Assembly: GCA_030603665.1 (NCBI GenBank)
Contig: JAUVXJ010000001.1
Span: forward strand, 436,118 to 500,117
Direction of reading: 5' to 3'
DNA: 64,000 bases
From: Chloroflexota bacterium
Lineage (GTDB): Bacteria; Chloroflexota; Anaerolineae; UBA7937; B3-Chlor
Under the pieces are notes generated by a model that did not search any database, was not told the origin of the DNA, and saw nothing but the letters and a program-made list of their open reading frames with translations. Of this stretch, positions 24,993 through 33,777 are shown piece by piece (the stretch's first letter is position 1; each line of letters starts with the position of its first letter). The translations under genes and the position numbers were made by a program.

Positions 24993-25481
24993 ATGAAGCT
25001 CAAAGTGGACGAGGTGGATCGAGCGATCCTGAAACTCCTGCAAGAGGATGCACGCATGCCCTGCTCGGAGATGGCTCGACGGCTTGGTTACGTCTCGGCC
25101 CGGACCGTTCGGAACAGATTATCGAGGCTCATCGACAAGCAGATAATCGCTCTCAGCGCCGGCGCCGTCCCTGAGTCGCTGGGTTTCGTGATTGCGGCCG
25201 ACATCTACATCGATGTGGAAGCCGGCAAGGTGACTCAGGTAGCAGACGCCCTATGCAAGCTGCCTGAGGTTCACTACGCCGCTCTCGTCACTGGCGAATC
25301 CGACATCTCCGCAGCGGTCGTTGCCACCGATGTAGACTCACTCCAGACACTCATCACCGAGAAATTTCACTCCATCCCAGGTGTTCGCAAGACCAGAGTG
25401 TATCTTCTCACGCGGATGTTGAAACGAAGCTACGACTGGCCAATCCCTGAGGAGCTCACCCAGCAAGTAGGCAACTGGTGA
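24993..25481 (+). CDS. Lrp/AsnC-family transcriptional regulator 2
   Basis: 162 residues from MKLKVDEVDRAILKLLQED. The HTH is MARRLGYVSARTVRNRLSRLIDKQIIAL; the ligand-binding half has AADIYIDVEAGKV and YAALVTGESDISAAVVA. Start ATG 24993 follows GAGGAGCCGGGA; the frame opens earlier at 24960, which lies right at the -10 box and cannot be the start. It precedes the methyltransferase genes by 262 bases in the same direction, so it probably regulates them. Its promoter, operator and first ~55 codons exist as a decayed copy in front of the mttB homologue at 30087-31562. Confidence 0.88.
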   Translation: MKLKVDEVDRAILKLLQEDARMPCSEMARRLGYVSARTVRNRLSRLIDKQIIALSAGAVPESLGFVIAADIYIDVEAGKVTQVADALCKLPEVHYAALVTGESDISAAVVATDVDSLQTLITEKFHSIPGVRKTRVYLLTRMLKRSYDWPIPEELTQQVGNW

Positions 25482-25743
25482 TCAACGCTGTGCCTACGAC
25501 CCCCTAGGCGCGCTGTCAAGATGGCCTAGGGCTCGCCGTTTCAAAGGCGGATCAGTCTTGATGTTCAGCAGTGCTCGCGCGGCATAGAGCGTATCTCTGC
25601 CGCGCTTCATTTGGAAGTGTTGGCCGCCAATCGCCCTGGGTCCATCAAACCGGCTACAGCTGGGAGCAACATCAGCCTCCGCCCTTTGACCAGGGAGCAA
25701 GCTGACACCGCAAAGGCAGGCGTCTTTCAGACTGGGGTATTGG

Positions 25744-26772
25744 ATGAACGAGAAGGAAAAGGTCTTCGAGGCATTTCGGCTCGGCGAGCCGGACAAGGTG
25801 CCGGCCAGTCTCTTCGGCGGTGGCATGTGGACGCTGTTCACATCGGGCACGGATTTCGAGAGCTTGATCGGTCATCCGCGGGAGATGGCCAGAGTCAACA
25901 TAGAGACCAACAGAAGGATGGGGTTGCCCATCATCTACATGGGTTCCGGCTATAAGAACTCCCACATCGCGGCGCTGGGCGCGAAGATGAGATTCAGGGG
26001 CGCGGGCGCACCTGACCTGGAGGAGCCGTTAATCGCCCACGCCGACGAGCTGGAGGAACTGGACATCGATGATCTGGCCAGGGATGAACTCGTCCAGACC
26101 GTGTGGGAGGCCACTCGCACAGTGGCTTCGGAGCTGGGAGATGAAATCGTGGTTGCGGCTACGGCGTGGGGCCCCTTCACCCTCGCGGCGCAGATCTACG
26201 GCGTGGAGAACATGATGCGCAGCGTCATCAAGCGGCCCGAGGATGCCAGGAAGGTGGTTGAATTCGCAACACGGTTAGCCACGCGTTTCTACGAGCCTCT
26301 CCTGGAGGAGAAGGTGATCTCCATGATCAGTATCGCTGATATGTCATCGTCCGGTGATCTGATCTCCCGCCGGCATTTCGCAGAGCTCGCCTTGCCGTCT
26401 CTTCAGGGTCTCATCGCTGACACCAAGAGCAAGGGAGCATACACACTTCTGCACGTCTGCGGCGATACCAGTGACAAGCTGGATCTGCTGGCCGAGACCG
26501 GAGCTGATTGCGTAAGTATTGATCACAAGATCGATCTCGGCAAGGCTAAGGACCTCTTCCGAGGCAAGACGTGCTTGGCCGGTAACGTGCATCCCATTGA
26601 TGTACTCCTTCGGGGAACTCCGGCTGACGTCGAGGCCGCCAGTCGAGATTGCCTTGACAAGGCAGCGAGTGGCGGGGGCTTCATTCTGATGCCTGGCTGC
26701 GATATTCCGCCTAACGTGCCAGAGGAGAACGTGAGGGCCTTCCTTCGCACGGCTGAGTCCTGGACGGCGTGA
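25744..26772 (+). CDS. MtaA/MtbA-type methylcobamide:CoM-like methyltransferase (UroD fold)
   Basis: 342 residues of the uroporphyrinogen-decarboxylase superfamily. The zinc-binding set of the methyltransferase branch is present: H237 and C239 (LLHVCGDT) and C319 (MPGCDIPP), so it should activate a thiol or a related acceptor and take a methyl group from a corrinoid protein. True UroD lacks these ligands. The next gene is the matching corrinoid protein, 87 bases downstream. In bacteria without coenzyme M the acceptor may be tetrahydrofolate or another thiol; this is not readable here. ATG start with GGGG a few bases upstream. Confidence 0.88.
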   Translation: MNEKEKVFEAFRLGEPDKVPASLFGGGMWTLFTSGTDFESLIGHPREMARVNIETNRRMGLPIIYMGSGYKNSHIAALGAKMRFRGAGAPDLEEPLIAHADELEELDIDDLARDELVQTVWEATRTVASELGDEIVVAATAWGPFTLAAQIYGVENMMRSVIKRPEDARKVVEFATRLATRFYEPLLEEKVISMISIADMSSSGDLISRRHFAELALPSLQGLIADTKSKGAYTLLHVCGDTSDKLDLLAETGADCVSIDHKIDLGKAKDLFRGKTCLAGNVHPIDVLLRGTPADVEAASRDCLDKAASGGGFILMPGCDIPPNVPEENVRAFLRTAESWTA

Positions 26773-26859
26773 TCAGCCCACATCTGCCTTGGTTGCACAC
26801 GCGAGCGAACAGCACACGCTACCGTGAGAAGCACTGAACACGATCGCAAGGAGAGAATC

Positions 26860-27513
26860 ATGTCGGAGGAGATCTTACGCAAACTCAAGCAGGCAATCAT
26901 AGATGGTGAAGCAGAGGATGCAAGGGAGCTGGCCAGACAGGGGCTGGATCAAGGCCTCGATCCTCTGGTCCTCATCGATGAGGCCCTAACCCCCGGCATC
27001 AATCGTGTCGGCGAGCTATTTACCAATGGGGACTATTTCATACCGAATCTGGTCATAGCAGGCGATGCCATGAAAGAGGCCTTCAGGGTCCTGGAGCCGG
27101 TCCTAGCCGGAGATCGGGCGCAGAACACGATTCTGGGGCGGGTGGTGCTCGGGACCGTAGAGGGCGACGTCCACGAGATCGGCAAGACGTTGGTAGGCAC
27201 CATGCTCACAGCCAACGGCTTTTGGGTTACCGACATAGGGGCTGACAAGACCGCCGCTGAGTTCGTCGCTGCGGTCCAGGAGAATCAGGCCACGCTGGTC
27301 GGCGCCTCGGCGCTCATGACAACCACCATGCTAGAGCAGAGAAGTATCATCGAGGCGCTCCAGGAAGCTGGCCTCCGCGATCAGGTCAAGGTGTTGGTCG
27401 GCGGATCCCCCGTCAGTCAGAGTTGGGCGGACGAGATCGGGGCTGACGGCTACGCAGAGGACGCCATGTCCGCGGTCGATCTCGCGCTCAGGCTCATTGA
27501 CGCACCAGAGTAG
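26860..27513 (+). CDS. Corrinoid (cobalamin-binding) methyltransferase protein, MtbC/MttC type
   Basis: 217 residues. The helical cap (1-90) is followed by the B12-binding Rossmann domain with D103-x-H105-x2-G108 (EGDVHEIGKTLVG), GASALMTTTM and VLVGGSPVS. H105 is the lower cobalt ligand. It would carry the methyl group between the MttB-family protein and the UroD-fold methyltransferase. ATG 26860 has AAGGAGAGAATC upstream, giving the normal length; the frame to 26824 lacks such a site. Cotranscribed with 25744-26772. Confidence 0.92.
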   Translation: MSEEILRKLKQAIIDGEAEDARELARQGLDQGLDPLVLIDEALTPGINRVGELFTNGDYFIPNLVIAGDAMKEAFRVLEPVLAGDRAQNTILGRVVLGTVEGDVHEIGKTLVGTMLTANGFWVTDIGADKTAAEFVAAVQENQATLVGASALMTTTMLEQRSIIEALQEAGLRDQVKVLVGGSPVSQSWADEIGADGYAEDAMSAVDLALRLIDAPE

Positions 27514-27618
27514 TCACAACCTGAACCCATCGGTAGAGCCGGGGAGTATCATCTTGCCCAGTATCAAACTGGAGAGGGTAGCCAAGAGCAAGCGCGCAGA
27601 TCCACTTCACTCTGGAAA

Positions 27619-28184
27619 ATGACCGTAGCAAAGCGGGAGAGTACAGCTATAGCCGACAGAAGCCAAGAGGGGGCAAGCCGCGTTGTGGCATTGGTTGGGG
27701 GCAGGCTGATCGATGACACCGGGACGGACCGTTTGGAAGACTCGGTCGTGATACTAGACGGACCTGTCATCCGGGAGACAGGGAAGAAAGACGAGGTGAA
27801 GATCCCTCCCGATTCGAGAATCATCGACGTTTGCGACCTGACAGTCATGCCGGGGATGATTGATTGCCATTGCCACATCTCGATCACGATCTGGAACATC
27901 GGGAAGAAGCTGTTCACCCCCAGGACGGTTCAGCTATTCTAGACTGCTGAGATAATGAAGCGTACGCTCAGCGCTGGATTCACCACCATCCGTGACGCCG
28001 GGACTCTGCACGACGTAGGAGTCAGCCAGGCCGTGAAGCTGGGCCTGATCGAAGGACCAAGCATCCTTGGCTGGCCATCTTCCCTGGGCTGATGATTTAC
28101 CTGACCATCATCTCAGTCAACTACATCGGCGATGGTTTGAGGGACGCCTTCGACCCTCACAAGGTGTTCAAGAAGACCGGGTAG
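27619..28184 (+). pseudogene. Broken amidohydrolase (metal-dependent, imidazolonepropionase-like)
   Basis: The first 107 codons carry the amidohydrolase start (VVALVGGRLIDDTG, VMPGMIDCHCHI with the HxH metal motif). An in-frame TAG follows LFTPRTVQLF, and the same frame continues with TAEIMKRTLSAGFTTIRDAG, typical of the family, until TGA near 28091. A further shifted piece ends in DAFDPHKVFKKTG at about 28184. The protein is about 200 residues too short and multiply interrupted. The TAG most simply comes from CAG (Gln). It lies between the corrinoid gene and an mttB homologue. Confidence 0.8.
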
Positions 28185-28208
28185 CCCTAGCAGAAGCCGG
28201 AGGTTGTT

Positions 28209-29468
28209 ATGCCCCTTTCACTGATGCCCGCTCTGGCCCGCCACGATGTCCAGCGCATCCATGAACACAGCGTGGACCTGCTGGAGCGCGTCGGCATTGA
28301 CTACCAGACACCGCGCGCGTTGGAGATCCTGGAGGAGGCGGGCTGCCCGGTAGACTACGATCGTACCTGGGCTAGCCTGCCGCGAGACGTGGTCGAGTGG
28401 GCCCTGCAACAAGCGCCGAGGGTTGCACACCTGTATGCGCGCGATCCGTCCCGCGACGTTGTGCTGGACGGGCGCCGTCCTCACCACACTAGCTCCAATG
28501 AAGGTATCAGGGCCATCGATCTAGAGACTGGAGGCCTCCGTGATTCCACAGCGGAGGATTTGAGGCGCGCACTGCTCTTTGCTGATGCCTTGGATATGAT
28601 AGAGATAGTGAACACGACCGTCGCCGCCACCGATGTGCCAGCCCACGTGCGCACCATCAAACACTGTGCTTTGGCCTTCACCCAGACCAGCAAGCACGTG
28701 CGGGCCTCGATCCTACATGCCGAAGAGGTGCCCTTTGTCGTGGAGATGGCTAGGGCTGCGGCGGGGAGCGACCGATTCGGTCCGGTTTTCTCAGTCGTGG
28801 ACGGTCTGGTCTCTCCATTGATGCACGACGGGCGCATGACGGAGGCTTGCATAGAGCTAGCCAGGTTGCAGGTGCCGATTCTGGTCTATCCGATGCCGCT
28901 GGCGGGCGCTACCTCTCCCGTGACCTTGGGCGGCACCATCCTGCAACACAACGTCGAATTCCTTAGCGGGCTGGTGTTGTACCAGGCGGCCACTCCCGGT
29001 ACGCCCATCATCTACGGCACGGGCGCGTCGCAGTTGGACATGAATACCGGCGGCTTTGGGGGCGGCGCGGATGGGTATGGCCCTATGCTGGCGCTTTGCG
29101 ACCTCGCTCGTTTCTACAACTTGCCCGTGAACCTGTCTGGCCTTTCCACCGCATCAGACAGTCTCGATGCGCAGTACGGCCACGAGGCTACAGCCGCAGG
29201 ACTGCTGGCGATTCTTGCCGGTGCCGACGAGATCTACAGCATGGGACTACTGGACAATGCTCAGACTCTGTCTTTAGAGAAGATGGTACTCGACAACCAC
29301 CTGACCCATCGCATCGAGACCATGGTCGGTGCGATCCCAGTTGACGAGGCGCACCTACAGGCTGAAGTCATCGAGCGCGCGGGGATCGGGGGCCAATACC
29401 TTAGTCAACGTGAGACGCGCGTGCCTTCTGAGAACCGCGACATCGTTCGCTTACCTTCGCCCTTCTGA
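28209..29468 (+). CDS. MttB-family methyltransferase 1 (non-pyrrolysine), 3' end altered
   Basis: 419 residues of the trimethylamine-methyltransferase-like family (COG5598 type). Core motifs include LLERVGIDYQTPRALEILEEAG, HVRTIKHCALAFTQTSKHV, PMPLAGATSPVTLGG and YGTGASQLDMNTGG. No in-frame TAG occurs, so it is a pyrrolysine-free member, as in MtgB glycine-betaine methyltransferase. The protein is about 60-70 residues shorter than the paralogue at 30087-31562: after GGQYLSQRETR the tail is unrelated (VPSENRDIVRLPSPF). The end meets a truncated ferredoxin in the opposite direction, so a deletion has probably removed both ends. Start ATG has GGAGGTTGTT upstream. It would demethylate a quaternary or methylated amine with the adjacent corrinoid protein, if still active. 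Confidence 0.85.
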   Translation: MPLSLMPALARHDVQRIHEHSVDLLERVGIDYQTPRALEILEEAGCPVDYDRTWASLPRDVVEWALQQAPRVAHLYARDPSRDVVLDGRRPHHTSSNEGIRAIDLETGGLRDSTAEDLRRALLFADALDMIEIVNTTVAATDVPAHVRTIKHCALAFTQTSKHVRASILHAEEVPFVVEMARAAAGSDRFGPVFSVVDGLVSPLMHDGRMTEACIELARLQVPILVYPMPLAGATSPVTLGGTILQHNVEFLSGLVLYQAATPGTPIIYGTGASQLDMNTGGFGGGADGYGPMLALCDLARFYNLPVNLSGLSTASDSLDAQYGHEATAAGLLAILAGADEIYSMGLLDNAQTLSLEKMVLDNHLTHRIETMVGAIPVDEAHLQAEVIERAGIGGQYLSQRETRVPSENRDIVRLPSPF

Positions 29469-29476
29469 ATGGAGTT

Positions 29477-29641
29477 GCTCATGCAGACAACCGGAGCGTT
29501 CAGCCCCTGGTCCATGAAGCGTACGGCCCGAATGCGTGATAGATGTGGTGCAAACACCCCTTCGTGAGTGAAGGAACAGGCCAGCTCACACGCCCTGCAA
29601 GCCGTGCATTTGTGCACATCGATGGCCAACATATCCATCAT
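29477..29641 (-). pseudogene. 5' fragment of a 4Fe-4S ferredoxin
   Basis: Reads MMDMLAIDVHKCTACRACELACSFTHEGVF and on to NAPVVCMS, the first ~50 residues of a HycB/DmsB-like ferredoxin as found beside AOR-family enzymes. The next cluster motif (expected after VVC) is absent, since the sequence changes at about 29480. AAGGAAGGC precedes the start. The fragment is tail-to-tail with the shortened mttB homologue. Confidence 0.7.
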
Positions 29642-30086
29642 GCCTTCCTTGGGTTCAATCGCATTTCGATGTGGTGATCTTGGGTAGAGTTCCCAGCCAG
29701 GCTCTGTAGGAGAAACTCACCTTGCCAGTAGCATCAGGTCGGACAGTTGCAGACCATCGCTCGAGATGGGATCCCGCGCACCCCACCTTTGGGCAGGTCG
29801 GTTAGTCCTTCGACCAGAAGCACTCTCCATAGCGCTCCAGAGCGTGGGATCGGGCGGTACAACAGCGAACGAAAGGTCAGACCCCCGGCATACCCCTGCA
29901 CATCTTGGTCGGGCGTCGGTTTCAGCACAGTGAAGAAGCTAAACGTCCAAGCGTAGCCAGAGTTGGTCGCTTGACCGCAGCGTTGAGGAACCGGATTCAC
30001 GATGCGGAGGAGAATTGCACAATCGGTCGCGAGCGAATCTCCTCCCCACCGACCTCTTGCTTCTTCCGGCCCGCGGGCCCACAAAC
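29642..30086. other. About 445 bases without a confident gene
   Basis: A minus-strand frame (29734-30084) has a protein-like piece (NSGYAWTFSFFTVLKPTPDQ) but no ribosome site, no proper start and no recognisable family. It may be a remnant of a larger gene. Confidence 0.35.
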
Positions 30087-31562
30087 CTACGAGCTGCTCA
30101 GCTCAGGCAGGTGATCCAGCCCTGCATCCTTGGCATGCCGACTAGCGATTCCCTCTAGGTCCCGTAGCACGTCAGTCTCGAGAGACAACGGCTCGTAGGC
30201 TGCGATGAGTTCCTCCACTCGCCGATGGGCGCGAGCATTGATGTCCAGCGCCCCCTTGTTGAACCAGGTCTCCCGATAGTCGCGGTCTATGACCTCCGAG
30301 GGCATGTAGTCCTCAGTCCGGTAGTGGCGCACGGTATGCTTGGTGCCCAGGAAGTTGCCCGTGTGACCTACCTCACGCATCACATCCAGGGCCAAAGGCT
30401 CCTCGGAGTCGTCCACACCGCGCACCAGACGCTTGGCCATACCCACGATCTCCGAGTCGATGACCAGCTTCTCCAAGCTGAAGCAACTCTCGAAATTCAT
30501 CATGCCAGGACCCGAGATCATGTTGATCCCTGCCAATGCACCCAGTATGGCCCCGGAGGCAGACTCCAGGCCGGTCTGGGCGTCGACGATCTTGGTGTCG
30601 CTCATCCCCAGATAGGCGTGGGTGGGAAAGCCTCCCGGCTTGATCGACTTGCCGATCTGAGCGTAGGTGCAGTCCAGCATCATGGTGGCCATGGCTCCCA
30701 TGGGCGGCGCGCCGGTGCGCATGTCGAAGTATGACGGGGACCCACCCCACACAATAGGGCTGCCCGGGTTGGCCAACTGGTGGATGGTGATGCCGCTCAG
30801 CGCCTCAGCGGCGTGCTGCACCGCCGACCCGATGATCGTGGCCGGTCCTGTGGCACCCATGAGGGGCATGGGGATCAGCTCGGCAGGGACGCGAGCGCGC
30901 GCCGCGTCTATCAAGTTGGCACAGGTGACATCGCTCCACATCAGAGGCGGTGAGGGACAAGCGTCGAAAACGGCGCGGGGCTTGGCCGCCAGGGCCTCCT
31001 CGCCCCCAGCCACCGCCACCAGCAGTTCATGCATTATGGCGAAGCTCTCGATAGAGAACGTCCCGGTAACGATCGGCTTGCGGGCATACCGAAGCAGCAA
31101 ATAGAGTCGATACCAGTCGCCCATCACCTGAGGCACATCGCCACAGACGATGGAGGTGGCCACTGCGTCGATCTGAGGCAGCATCTCCGCCACCCGCACA
31201 TAGTTCTCGCAGTCTACAGTGACTGGAACGCGCGACTGATCTGCCCCATAGTCGGCGATCTCGATGGCCGCCGAGCCGGGATCGAAATGCACATCGTCCC
31301 CGCCATAGTGTACCACCGGCTTCCCATCGTAGTCATATAGATGAAACGAACTGGGCGCAGTCTCCACGGCCTTCTCAGCCAGGGTCCGGGGAATCCTGGC
31401 TAAGCGGGATTCCATATCCACCTCAGCACCGGCGTCGCCGAGCAATTGGAGCGCTTCGTCATAGTGGATGAGCACGCCAGGATCCATCAACAAGTCGTAG
31501 GCTTCGTCAAGGGCACGATCGACTGTCTCTTTCGACAGAGGTTCCAGCTTCGGTCGAATCAT
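30087..31562 (-). CDS. MttB-family methyltransferase 2 (non-pyrrolysine)
   Basis: 491 residues, full family length. Motifs are DEAYDLLMDPGVLIHYDEAL, SIVCGDVPQVMGDWYRLYLLLRYARKPIVTG, PMPLMGATGPATIIGSAVQHAAEAL and VWGGSPSYFDMRTGAPPMG, with the C-terminal VGHTGNFLGTKHTVRHYRTEDYMPSEVIDRD that the other copy has lost. No in-frame TAG. ATG 31562 has AGGAGGTAGGGACC upstream. The promoter in front is a copied Lrp-gene promoter with its operator palindrome (31798-31856). It would transfer a methyl group from an unidentified methylated amine or betaine to a corrinoid protein. The partner proteins are those at 25744-27513, on the opposite strand. Confidence 0.9.
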   Translation of the reverse strand: MIRPKLEPLSKETVDRALDEAYDLLMDPGVLIHYDEALQLLGDAGAEVDMESRLARIPRTLAEKAVETAPSSFHLYDYDGKPVVHYGGDDVHFDPGSAAIEIADYGADQSRVPVTVDCENYVRVAEMLPQIDAVATSIVCGDVPQVMGDWYRLYLLLRYARKPIVTGTFSIESFAIMHELLVAVAGGEEALAAKPRAVFDACPSPPLMWSDVTCANLIDAARARVPAELIPMPLMGATGPATIIGSAVQHAAEALSGITIHQLANPGSPIVWGGSPSYFDMRTGAPPMGAMATMMLDCTYAQIGKSIKPGGFPTHAYLGMSDTKIVDAQTGLESASGAILGALAGINMISGPGMMNFESCFSLEKLVIDSEIVGMAKRLVRGVDDSEEPLALDVMREVGHTGNFLGTKHTVRHYRTEDYMPSEVIDRDYRETWFNKGALDINARAHRRVEELIAAYEPLSLETDVLRDLEGIASRHAKDAGLDHLPELSSS

Positions 31563-31591
31563 AGGTCCCTACCTCCTCACCATCATAATAA

Positions 31592-31762
31592 GGTTCTGCC
31601 CAGGGCAACAATCTGCCTCGTGACAAGCTGTCTTGGCTTGTTGAGGACAGTCCGCACCGAGATACGACCGAGCAGTCGAGCAATCTCCAGGCGGGGCACC
31701 CGGCCATGATCTTACAGGAGTTTCGGGATCGCTCGATCCACGGCGTCCACTCTGGGCCTTAT
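31592..31762 (-). pseudogene. Decayed copy of the 5' part of Lrp regulator 2
   Basis: On the minus strand it reads RPRVDAVDRAIPKLL-stop-DHGRVPRLEIARLLGRISVRTVLNKPRQLVTRQIVAL, colinear with LKVDEVDRAILKLLQEDARMPCSEMARRLGYVSARTV of regulator 2. The start codon is ATA where the parent has ATG, and CAA has become TAA at codon 15. It runs straight into the leader of the mttB homologue. Confidence 0.88.
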
Positions 31763-31797
31763 TCCCGGCTCCCCTCCGCAGTTCCGCACGTACACAC

Positions 31798-31826
31798 ATC
31801 ATAGCAGGAACCTTCCTAAATGTCAA
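31798..31826 (-). promoter_or_regulatory. Copied Lrp-type promoter, now upstream of mttB homologue 2
   Basis: TTGACA (31826-31821), 17-base spacer, TATGAT (31803-31798). Both boxes and spacer length are the same as at 24929-24957, although the surrounding sequence has diverged. Confidence 0.8.
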
Positions 31827-31843
31827 GTATGCGCACGAAACTC

Positions 31844-31856
31844 TTCCGACTCGGAA
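31844..31856. promoter_or_regulatory. Copied palindromic operator candidate
   Basis: TTCCGA-C-TCGGAA, 17 bases upstream of the -35 box, exactly the geometry at 24899-24911. The palindrome arms are unchanged while flanks differ. Confidence 0.6.
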
Positions 31857-32716
31857 ACGACCGGTCGAAGAGTACACATTGCCCGGCTATGGCTCTGCTC
31901 GCCTTCGAATCGCCTCTGATGAGTGCTCCCCTGAAGGCCAGCAAATGGATGCGAGCGCTGGGCGGGGCTCCCCGGATGGAGTTCCTCTTGGCTATTGTAC
32001 TCTTCAGCGTCCTCTCCGCGATAGGGTGCGCCTACATCGTGCTCTTTGCCCAGCTGCTTGCAGCAAGGCTAGGCCTGCCACCCGCTCATTGGGCAGGCTC
32101 TGATCACAACACCCAAGAGCTTGCGGACTACCCGGAGTCACTCGCGCTCGCGTCGTCCACACACCGGCCGACTCCTCTCCGCCACGCCGCCTGCCTTCAC
32201 AACTCTGCGTCCGGCTACGGTTTCGGCTGGCAGCGGATACGAGCGACCTGACCAAGAAGCGCCGGCAATCGGGGGCCACAGCGTCGCCAGTTCGCTGGCC
32301 AGGCGGAGCACAGAAAGAGAAAGGGAACGCTCCACCAAACGTTCCCTCTACGTGCCCCGGCTGCGACCAGCCACCACACCTGCGAAGTACCCCCGGGGGA
32401 GTACTTCCTACATATACTATTGAACTGGAGTTCGCCTTGCCTTGACTCTGTACCGTGTATTCACACAGTCTCAACGGGCCAACCATACCCTGCTTCGCGA
32501 CGCGGATTCGAGCCCCGCGGGGAGTACCTATCTAGAGGTCTCGTTGATCCGCGATGAGATTGAACTGAGGCGGCAAGGCCGGTGTGGCAGCCGGCTTCGT
32601 CATTCTACCGATAGCGCGATAATGAGGGCGCGCATACTCGAGCCCCCGCCGCGATTCGCCATGCAGCGCAGCACACTCCAGCCACTGGCATAGAGGCTTT
32701 GAGCTAGTATTGGAGC
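31857..32716. other. About 860 bases without a supportable gene
   Basis: A plus-strand frame (31820-32251) contains a hydrophobic stretch (MEFLLAIVLFSVLSAIGC) but no ribosome site and no family match. A T-arm-like sequence near 32508-32525 does not belong to a tRNA. Otherwise featureless by eye. Confidence 0.45.
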
Positions 32717-33646
32717 CTACCCTCGCTCGGGCCGTCTGCGCCTGGCATACTGGACACTGAATTCCGCCCCCAGCAAGATGATCATCCCACTGAGGTAGGA
32801 CCACACCAGGAAAACCACGACTGCCGCCAGCGAGCCGTATACCAGGCTGTACAACGCGAATTCGGCAACGTAGAAGGCGAAGCCGTGCTTGGCCACTTCC
32901 CATACGAGACTGGCCAGCAGAGCTGCCGGCAGCACGTCGGACCAGGCGACCTGGGCATGGGGCAAGACGCGGTACAAGACCCAGAATAGCAGCGCCGTGA
33001 AAACGTAGGGGACGATCGCAGCCGCAAGTCTTGACGGCAGACCCGCAGAGGCCGCCGGCTCTCCCAACAGGATACCAGGCAGGCGACCCCTGATTTCAAA
33101 GAACGCCGTAGAGAACACCGACAGGAAGAAGAGCAGGACCACGGACAGGACCATGCCCAGCGCAAGGGCCCGCTCCTTCCAGGCCGCTCTCGGCCGCTCT
33201 ACTTCCCAGGCGGTGTTGATAGCTCGGTTGAGCGCACCGAACACCCCGACGGAGGACCAAAGAAATCCAAGTACCGCGATGAGGCCGAAGGCACCTCGCG
33301 CCTGCATCACCTGTTGGATCGTCTGTTCCACGAGGTCCACTATGGCAGGAGAATAGGCAGCGACTAGCTCCAAGACGGCTTCCTGGGCTTCAGCCGAATC
33401 CAGCACCAGACTCCCCAGGGATACCAAGCCCAAAGCTAGCGGGAATATGGAGAACAACGTGTAGTAGCCTATGGCGGCAGCACTGAGATTACCCTGGTGC
33501 TCGGCAAAGCCTTTGTAGGCACGCTCGCCCACCCCCAGCCAGCCCCCGCTCCGCGCGTCCAGACGCATCCATGTCCCTGGCAATCGCTGTCTGATCCGGG
33601 AGAATCGTAGCTTCCAGCGCTCAAGCGCCTGGTCGAGACGGTCCAT
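32717..33646 (-). CDS. YihY/BrkB-family inner membrane protein
   Basis: 309 residues with six predicted membrane helices. The family signature near the first helix reads LSAAAIGYYTLFSIFPLALGL, and GAFGLIAVLGFLWSSVGVFGALNRAINTAWEV follows. The end (WSYLSGMIILLGAEFSVQYARR) is typical. The role of the family is unclear; RNase BN activity once claimed for it was withdrawn. ATG has AAGGAGGACACA upstream. It stands between an untranslated gap and a hairpin, and is probably monocistronic. Confidence 0.9.
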   Translation of the reverse strand: MDRLDQALERWKLRFSRIRQRLPGTWMRLDARSGGWLGVGERAYKGFAEHQGNLSAAAIGYYTLFSIFPLALGLVSLGSLVLDSAEAQEAVLELVAAYSPAIVDLVEQTIQQVMQARGAFGLIAVLGFLWSSVGVFGALNRAINTAWEVERPRAAWKERALALGMVLSVVLLFFLSVFSTAFFEIRGRLPGILLGEPAASAGLPSRLAAAIVPYVFTALLFWVLYRVLPHAQVAWSDVLPAALLASLVWEVAKHGFAFYVAEFALYSLVYGSLAAVVVFLVWSYLSGMIILLGAEFSVQYARRRRPERG

Positions 33647-33753
33647 TGTGTCCTCCTTCTCGCGACTGGCGAATAGACAGAGCCCCCATGCCTCCCGGGA
33701 TCTCCTGCCCCTTCGCCGTACCTCGGTGGATCAAATCCCTGTCCACAAAGAGG

Positions 33754-33777
33754 TTCGCGCGCCCTAAGGCGCGCGAA
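33754..33777 (-). terminator. Hairpin downstream of the MscS-like gene
   Basis: Perfect 10-bp stem TTCGCGCGCC / GGCGCGCGAA with loop CTAA, in the gap after the minus-strand gene at 34001-35500. No U-run is evident, so it may be an attenuating hairpin. Confidence 0.5.

Noticed and set aside
27939..27943. In-frame TAG as a pyrrolysine codon in the amidohydrolase
   Set aside because: The frame is broken again within about 50 codons and both MttB homologues lack UAG, so a nonsense mutation is simpler.
31820..32251. 143-codon plus-strand frame with a hydrophobic stretch
   Set aside because: Its start lies within the copied Lrp promoter on the other strand and no ribosome site is present.
32508..32530. 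T-arm-like sequence GGATTCGAGCCCCGC suggesting a tRNA
   Set aside because: No matching acceptor, D-arm or anticodon arm can be formed upstream, and a similar word at about 24382 (AGATTCGAGCCC) also lacks a tRNA context.
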